Below, one piece after another: positions 24,226 to 27,252 of a stretch of DNA of 27,252 bases. Each line of letters begins with the position of its first letter. The stretch's first letter is position 1. Source of the DNA: a virus. The translations under genes and the position numbers were made by a program. The stretch spans positions 1 through 27,252 of the IMG/VR virus record IMGVR_UViG_3300010883_000335. One strand, given 5' to 3'. The notes beneath the pieces were generated by a model. That model worked only from the letters and a program-made list of their open reading frames with translations. It did not search any database and had not been told where the DNA came from.

Positions 24226-24582
24226 TTATTCATTTTTAATGTTTTTTTTTATATAGTCTAGTAACCAATCGTTGTCCCGGCAAATTCCTAAAAAATAATT
24301 AGCCATTTGGTGTACAACAATCTCTTCATCATCATCTTCCTCTAATGGGGCGCTAGATTTATTTAATCCTCCAATATCTATTATGGCATGGAACATTTCA
24401 TGGATAAAAGTATTGACCATCTTTTGTCCATATAAATCTTTTTGAATCTCTATTAAGCCTTTACGGCTATCGTATATGCCATAGCAATCCGTTAAGTGGT
24501 CCGTTGTGAAGTCAGGAGAGGAATATTTAATTTCGATATCCCTATACCCTACTTTTATTTTATTAGGCTTTCCTTTTCCCAT
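24226..24582 (-). CDS. HEXXH metalloprotease-like protein, 118 aa
   Basis: The 118-aa protein has FIHEMFHAIIDIGGL with the zincin motif HEMFH at 61-65. The two His would bind zinc and E62 would be the catalytic base; a third ligand could be E86, E87 or H91 in EEIVVHQMANYF. The N-terminal part IKVGYRDIEIKY and CYGIYDSRKGLIEIQ form the beta-hairpin that usually precedes the motif in short phage proteins of this type. The family resembles ImmA/SprT-like mini-proteases, but the substrate is unknown. It could cleave a repressor, a host factor or a virion precursor. No signal peptide is seen, so it acts in the cytoplasm. Confidence 0.7.
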   Translation of the reverse strand: MGKGKPNKIKVGYRDIEIKYSSPDFTTDHLTDCYGIYDSRKGLIEIQKDLYGQKMVNTFIHEMFHAIIDIGGLNKSSAPLEEDDDEEIVVHQMANYFLGICRDNDWLLDYIKKNIKNE

Positions 24583-24623
24583 CCCTAATTTTTATCTGCA
24601 TCTCGCATATCTTTATGTTGATA

Positions 24624-24842
24624 TTAGAATTCTCCCTTTGCCACTTGTGTAAGCAAGGTGCTTCTCTTAACTTCTTTATTAACTTTTCTAAGTACATCGT
24701 ATTTCTTTATTATCTCCTCTTCTAAATGGTTTCTGTTTATCCGTATGCATTCAGCCTGATAGATGCTATTCCATCGCTCATTGATTTTCTCCCCCGGAGT
24801 GTGGTACTTCTGTGCCAACTTCTTTATCTCTTCAACTGTCAT
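24624..24842 (-). CDS. Unknown charged helical protein, 72 aa
   Basis: The 72-aa ORF is charged and probably helical (TVEEIKKLAQKYHTPGEKIN then NHLEEEIIKKYDVLRKVNKE), without a recognisable motif. It is the first gene left of a 335-bp regulatory gap. An inverted repeat (TGGACATA/TATGTCCA) ends 18 bp upstream of its start, suggesting operator control. It is separated by 41 bp from the HEXXH gene. Function unknown. Confidence 0.45.
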   Translation of the reverse strand: MTVEEIKKLAQKYHTPGEKINERWNSIYQAECIRINRNHLEEEIIKKYDVLRKVNKEVKRSTLLTQVAKGEF

Positions 24843-25097
24843 GTATCTATTTTATCGCGTGGACATAAATAAACTATATGTCCATCATATGTCGGTAATG
24901 CGGGTTTTCTTCTTCCCTATATACTATATATATATTTTATCTATGTCTCTGTTAAAAAGTATTTCATTTCCACTTTGAAATCGACATTATCGACACAACT
25001 TTTATAACTCGTTCTATTATAACTCTTTATACTATGTCGTTTTTTTTAAAAATCGACACTAAAATGTCAATAATTGGTTTATTATAGAAATTTATAT
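24843..25097. promoter_or_regulatory. Intergenic regulatory region with inverted repeat and TCGACA motifs
   Basis: This stretch has no convincing gene. It holds an inverted repeat TGGACATA-N9-TATGTCCA (24860-24884) just upstream of the 72-aa gene. A cluster of TCGACA/TGTCG words lies at about 24981, 24990, 25035 and 25053, the last two forming TGTCG-N13-CGACA. A direct repeat TTATAACTC occurs at 25002 and 25017. Together they suggest operator or iteron sites; no clear TAnnTTTG element was found. Confidence 0.45.
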
Positions 25098-25122
25098 AAA
25101 AAAAAAGGGAACCGAAGTTCCC
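25098..25122 (-). terminator. Intrinsic terminator with UUCG tetraloop
   Basis: The minus-strand RNA folds GGGAAC-UUCG-GUUCCC, a perfect 6-bp stem with the very stable UUCG tetraloop, followed by nine T. It lies 55 bases past the stop of the 55-aa gene and ends that transcript, isolating the regulatory region to its left. Confidence 0.92.
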
Positions 25123-25177
25123 TCTCCATCAAACAAACCAACCTTAACAGGACACGAAAAGGAAAGAAAGAATATAT

Positions 25178-25345
25178 CTATTTGTTTAAAAGTGTTTTAA
25201 TATCTCTGCGGCTTCGTGCTAAATCATTGCCCTCAGCTATCATCTCAATCTTCTCAGCCTTCTTCATATCTCTCATTACTCTGCACATCTTAGTAATTCC
25301 TAGTTCTGAAGTAGGTCTTCGATTTATTTCACGACCGTTTTTCAT
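25178..25345 (-). CDS. Small unknown protein, 55 aa
   Basis: Starting at the ATG at 25343-25345 this is a 55-aa basic protein (MKNGREINRRPTSELGITKM and KKAEKIEMIAEGNDLARSRR). I chose this start because the -7 element TATCTTTG (25372-25365) lies 20 nt upstream, in line with the other genes. A longer reading from 25360 is only 5 nt from the element, and one from 25375 would overlap it. It is a single-gene transcript closed by the UUCG terminator. It is the first minus-strand gene after the polarity switch, so an early or regulatory role is possible. No family recognised. Confidence 0.55.
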   Translation of the reverse strand: MKNGREINRRPTSELGITKMCRVMRDMKKAEKIEMIAEGNDLARSRRDIKTLLNK

Positions 25346-25364
25346 TGTTAAACCATCCATGTAC

Positions 25365-25372
25365 CAAAGATA
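25365..25372 (-). promoter_or_regulatory. Bacteroidota-type promoter -7 element for the 55-aa gene
   Basis: The minus strand reads TATCTTTG, preceded by TTTTTTTTG. The distance to the chosen ATG at 25345 is 20 nt, within the 18-26 nt range of the other promoters. It marks the leftward side of the divergent region. Confidence 0.65.
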
Positions 25373-25519
25373 CAAAAAAAATATTACATACTTAGAGGTG
25401 TTGGGTCTTATGTCGTGTCAGCGTTGTGATGCTAAAAATTAAAGTGATTTGTTTTTTGGGTAGGGGGGTAATGTCTTGAAAATCGCAGGCTGATTTTTTT
25501 AGCTTTTTGTGGCGCATCT

Positions 25520-25568
25520 GCTTGCCTGTCTGTCTGTCCTTTTGCGCTTGCCTGTCTGTCTGTCCTTT
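25520..25568 (+). repeat. Two tandem copies of a 23-bp repeat
   Basis: The unit GCTTGCCTGTCTGTCTGTCC plus TTT occurs at 25520-25542 and again at 25546-25568 (period 26 bp). Each copy contains a smaller TGTC microrepeat. Both lie in the gene-free leader. Confidence 0.85.
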
Positions 25569-25645
25569 GTTCCTTTGCTTATGCTATGGGGTGCATCTAT
25601 CTACATATTGAATGACTGTTCCTATCTATCCAATGAAAGAGAATA

Positions 25646-25661
25646 GTATCCTCAAGGATAC
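25646..25661. repeat. Palindrome variant GTATCCTCAAGGATAC, copy 4
   Basis: Arms GTATCC/GGATAC are intact and one centre base is changed. It lies in the leader 228 bp before the 235-aa gene and is followed by a related half-site GATACTTAAGAG. It has no T-run, so it is more operator-like than terminator-like here. Confidence 0.7.
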
Positions 25662-25889
25662 TTAAAGAGATACTTAAGAGAGTAAGAAGTCTCTTTATAT
25701 CCCTGTCCCTGTTACCGTAATGATAAACATTCAGTCAGGTTATATACTAATATTAAACTATTGATAAACAATCTGTTAACCTAGTGTTAAACATTTATTT
25801 TATTTTATTCTTGTTTTATGCTTCTTTATTCAATAATTAATATTAAATTGCACTATATTTATTAATTAACTCAACTAAATTTAAACATT

Positions 25890-26597
25890 ATGACACTAGT
25901 AACAACAGGATTAAACACAAATGTTAACAGTATGGAAGTAGAATTTTTAGCGAATTCTCAGGTAAAAACTTTTTTCAAGTTAGGCAGAATTAACACATTA
26001 CAGGGTAAAGTGGTAAATGCTCAAAAGAAGAAATTCGGGCACAATGTAGAATTAAGTATAGTAGTCTTAGAAGCATATGAACAGATTACATCTGAACAGG
26101 GCAAACAGTTGATGAATGACCATGATATCACATGGTCAAGGGAAGAATTTTACCTGAAGGCATTCGGATGGAAAAAAGCTTACTTCGGTAAAGTTAAAAC
26201 AATGGGCATGAACCAAGTAAGTTTCCCTGACAGTATTCAAGCTTACTACGATGCAATCGAAGAATTCGAAACATCAGGAATGAAAGCTTCATTATCTGTT
26301 GTTGGGTATAATTATTTTTGCGCTAACGAAATGGTATTGAAGGAAGTGCATGACATGATGAATACCAATGAAGCTGAGATTGAAAGCGAAGATACGGACA
26401 GTGAGACTGACAGTGAGACTGACAGTGAGACAGACGTAAGTATCACTATTAAACTTGGCGAACAGACTATTTGCTTAAGAAGAACAAACGGTCAATTTAT
26501 ATCACATAATGACGCGCCCGATATCGTATTTGCTCTTTCATCTATCATTGATGATATTGAAGCACAAGGTGTAATAACTTCATCTGAAGCTAGCTAA
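25890..26597 (+). CDS. Unknown protein, 235 aa, first rightward gene
   Basis: The 235-aa protein has no family I recognise. The N-terminal 140 residues form a mixed domain (MEVEFLANSQVKTFFKLGRI and EEFYLKAFGWKKAYFGKVKT), followed by an acidic linker with the repeat DSETDSETDSETD (about 169-181) from three 12-bp DNA units. A small C-terminal domain (SITIKLGEQTICLRRTNGQF then DIVFALSSIIDD) comes last. The linker suggests two folded domains. It is the first gene of the rightward block, preceded by a long leader and an A/T-rich start context (TTTAAACATTATG), and ended by a palindrome touching its stop codon. A DNA- or protein-binding early function is possible but not shown. Confidence 0.65.
   Translation: MTLVTTGLNTNVNSMEVEFLANSQVKTFFKLGRINTLQGKVVNAQKKKFGHNVELSIVVLEAYEQITSEQGKQLMNDHDITWSREEFYLKAFGWKKAYFGKVKTMGMNQVSFPDSIQAYYDAIEEFETSGMKASLSVVGYNYFCANEMVLKEVHDMMNTNEAEIESEDTDSETDSETDSETDVSITIKLGEQTICLRRTNGQFISHNDAPDIVFALSSIIDDIEAQGVITSSEAS
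26397..26434 (+). repeat. Three 12-bp in-frame repeats encoding the DSET linker
   Basis: The unit GACAGTGAGACT occurs three times (the last with one change), in frame inside the 235-aa gene. Short in-frame units of this kind can expand or contract by slippage and change linker length. Confidence 0.85.
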
Positions 26598-26615
26598 GTA
26601 TCCTTAAGGATACTT
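26596..26615. repeat. Palindrome GTATCCTTAAGGATAC, copy 2 (possible terminator)
   Basis: The perfect palindrome extends to AAGTATCC/GGATACTT and overlaps the TAA stop of the 235-aa gene. It is followed by TTAA rather than a long T-run, so it would be a weak terminator at best. An adjacent long hairpin (26620-26662) follows within five bases. Confidence 0.8.
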
Positions 26616-26619
26616 TTAA

Positions 26620-26662
26620 CCCTAAAGCCTGCTTTCGTTCATTCGTTAGCGGGCATTTTGGG
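26620..26662 (+). promoter_or_regulatory. Long hairpin upstream of the two-TM gene
   Basis: CCCTAAAGCCTGCT pairs with AGCGGGCATTTTGGG through about 13 base pairs with one T-T mismatch, one bulged A and one T-G wobble, around a 14-nt loop TTCGTTCATTCGTT. No T-run follows, so mRNA stability or translational control of the next gene (ATG at 26682) is more likely than termination. Confidence 0.6.
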
Positions 26663-26681
26663 TAACTAAAACCAAGAAATC

Positions 26682-26918
26682 ATGAGAATTTACAAACCGT
26701 CTATTATTACCAAATTTAAAAAGCTACATAGCTTTAATAAAGGAAGATTTATTACCGCCATGTGCATGGCATTATATTTATATGCGTTTACGGTATTAAT
26801 GGCTTACCTATCTACCACAGTTATTGATATACCTTATGGCGTAATCGCTTTTGGTCTTATTAGCTTCACGTCAGGCTTATACTGTGAATGGCAAGCATTC
26901 AAGATATTGGAAGATTAA
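26682..26918 (+). CDS. Two-TM small membrane protein, 78 aa
   Basis: The 78-aa protein has a basic N-terminus (RIYKPSIITKFKKLHSFNKG) followed by two hydrophobic helices (about 23-45 and 52-68) and a short acidic end ILED. The positive-inside rule places both ends in the cytoplasm. It lies between the hairpin at 26620 and the terminator at 26940 in the rightward block. No family is recognised. A membrane-remodelling or superinfection role is speculative. Confidence 0.55.
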   Translation: MRIYKPSIITKFKKLHSFNKGRFITAMCMALYLYAFTVLMAYLSTTVIDIPYGVIAFGLISFTSGLYCEWQAFKILED

Positions 26919-26939
26919 CATCAATAGGCTTAAAACCTT

Positions 26940-26968
26940 AGCGCATATCAGAGACGGTATGCGCTTTT
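26940..26968 (+). terminator. Intrinsic terminator-like hairpin after the two-TM gene
   Basis: Perfect 8-bp stem AGCGCATA/TATGCGCT with a 10-nt loop, followed by TTTT counting the last stem base. Flanking CC and GG can extend the stem. It lies 22 bp past the stop of the 78-aa gene and is followed by another copy of the 16-bp palindrome. Confidence 0.6.
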
Positions 26969-26981
26969 GGTGGTAGACAAA

Positions 26982-26997
26982 GTATCCTTAAGGATAC
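26982..26997. repeat. Palindrome GTATCCTTAAGGATAC, copy 3
   Basis: Exact copy, 28 bp before the ATG of the last gene, and followed by TATTTT. Its position between a terminator-like hairpin and a start codon would suit an operator or a second terminator. Confidence 0.8.
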
Positions 26998-27024
26998 TAT
27001 TTTAAACACAAAAACGACAGGACA

Positions 27025-27252
27025 ATGAGACAAATTACACAAGAATCAGTTAGCGCATTTTTAGATGGTAAGCCATTCAAAAAAGCAAATATGGAAGTAG
27101 AAATTTCAGAGAGACACAATATAAAATTCCTTATGTTGCATGGGCATACAATCGCAATTATGGAGAATGGAAAATTAAGAATTTCAAATTGTGGATGGAA
27201 AACCAACACCACAAAAGAAAGGCTTAATGGCTTACCGGATGTTAATATTCAA
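27025..27252 (+). CDS. Conserved small phage protein, 5' part only (right edge)
   Basis: The ATG at 27025 opens 76 codons that run off the window. The sequence MRQITQESVSAFLDGKPFKK followed by MEVEI and GWKTNTTKERLNGLPDVNI matches a short conserved phage protein I recall from many phages, whose usual length is about 80-95 aa, so only the C-terminus is probably missing. No function is known. The TTKERLNGLP segment is the best recognisable part. A palindrome copy lies 28 bp upstream. Confidence 0.75.
   Translation, partial: MRQITQESVSAFLDGKPFKKANMEVEISERHNIKFLMLHGHTIAIMENGKLRISNCGWKTNTTKERLNGLPDVNIQ

Larger units (their letters stand above)
25376..25889 (+). promoter_or_regulatory. Divergent 514-bp leader/regulatory region without genes
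   Basis: No credible ORF is present. Contents are a poly-G tract (about 25460), a weak AAAATC/GATTTT hairpin followed by T (about 25478-25500), a 23-bp repeat twice (25520, 25546), a palindrome variant (25646-25661) and three related words GATAAACA/GATAAACA/GTTAAACA (about 25720-25795). A TATATTTA near-match to TAnnTTTG (25854-25861) lies 29 nt before the ATG at 25890. It could be a promoter, long 5' leader or origin. Confidence 0.5.

Noticed and set aside
25360-25375. Longer N-terminus of the 55-aa gene from the TTG at 25375 or the ATG at 25360
   Set aside because: The TTG start overlaps the TATCTTTG promoter element and the ATG at 25360 is only 5 nt from it; the ATG at 25345 matches the spacing of other genes.
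25074-25442. 122-aa plus-strand ORF
   Set aside because: It crosses the UUCG terminator, the 55-aa gene and its promoter on the other strand.
25520-25568. Possible CRISPR array
   Set aside because: Only two copies with a 3-bp gap and internal TGTC microrepeats; no spacers and no cas genes.
26997-27212. 71-aa minus-strand ORF at the right edge
   Set aside because: It is antisense to a recognisable conserved phage gene with the TTKERLNGLP segment.

Overview
This window looks like the late (structural and lysis) half of a tailed phage of a Bacteroidota host, probably a marine or aquatic crAss-like (Crassvirales-type) podovirus or a close relative. The phage call rests on recognisable large terminase, portal, major capsid, ring/neck and P22-gp10/'muzzle'-like proteins in the Crassvirales order, plus a T7-lysozyme-type amidase, a YadA-like fibre and a LamG-like fibre. 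The host call rests on repeated TAnnTTTG -7 promoter elements (the Bacteroidota consensus) placed 18-26 nt before start codons, A-rich leaders without Shine-Dalgarno sequences, and low GC. Identities come from reading protein motifs only; no database search was run.

Layout: almost everything from 1 to 25.4 kb is on the minus strand, so transcription runs right to left. From the right: a small-gene block (25.35-23.8 kb, with a HEXXH protein); a groEL-groES pair in reversed order (23.8-21.9 kb); one plus-strand winged-helix-like gene (21.46-21.94 kb), which overlaps groES tail to tail and shares a nearly symmetric face-to-face promoter with a membrane-anchored coiled-coil/AT-hook-like gene; five tiny, mostly very basic proteins (21.0-19.7 kb); fibre/appendage genes (19.7-17.9 kb); amidase and holin candidate (17.9-17.2 kb); a YadA-like fibre (16.9-15.2 kb); small genes and a 191-aa double GroES-like protein (15.2-14.25 kb); then small-terminase candidate, TerL, portal, scaffold-like protein, major capsid, accessory protein, decoration-like protein, two ring-type proteins and the muzzle-like protein, which runs off the left edge. 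Strong intrinsic terminators follow the capsid gene and the decoration-like gene, and a new promoter follows the second, so the module is split into transcripts that probably set protein ratios.

At 25.4 kb the polarity flips. A 0.5-kb leader with repeats precedes plus-strand genes: a 235-aa unknown protein, a two-TM protein and a partial small conserved phage protein that runs off the right edge. A 16-bp palindrome (GTATCCTTAAGGATAC or a one-base variant) occurs in the leader, in both plus-strand spacers, after the decoration-like gene and inside terL.

Most notable: a chaperonin set made of a full-length GroEL, a GroES-size partner and a second, double-domain GroES-like protein beside the terminase; paralogous basic mini-proteins sharing an N-terminal tag; the symmetric promoter; the palindrome family; and an intergenic structured element at 19.91-19.96 kb. 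No tRNA, CRISPR, integrase or insertion sequence was seen.
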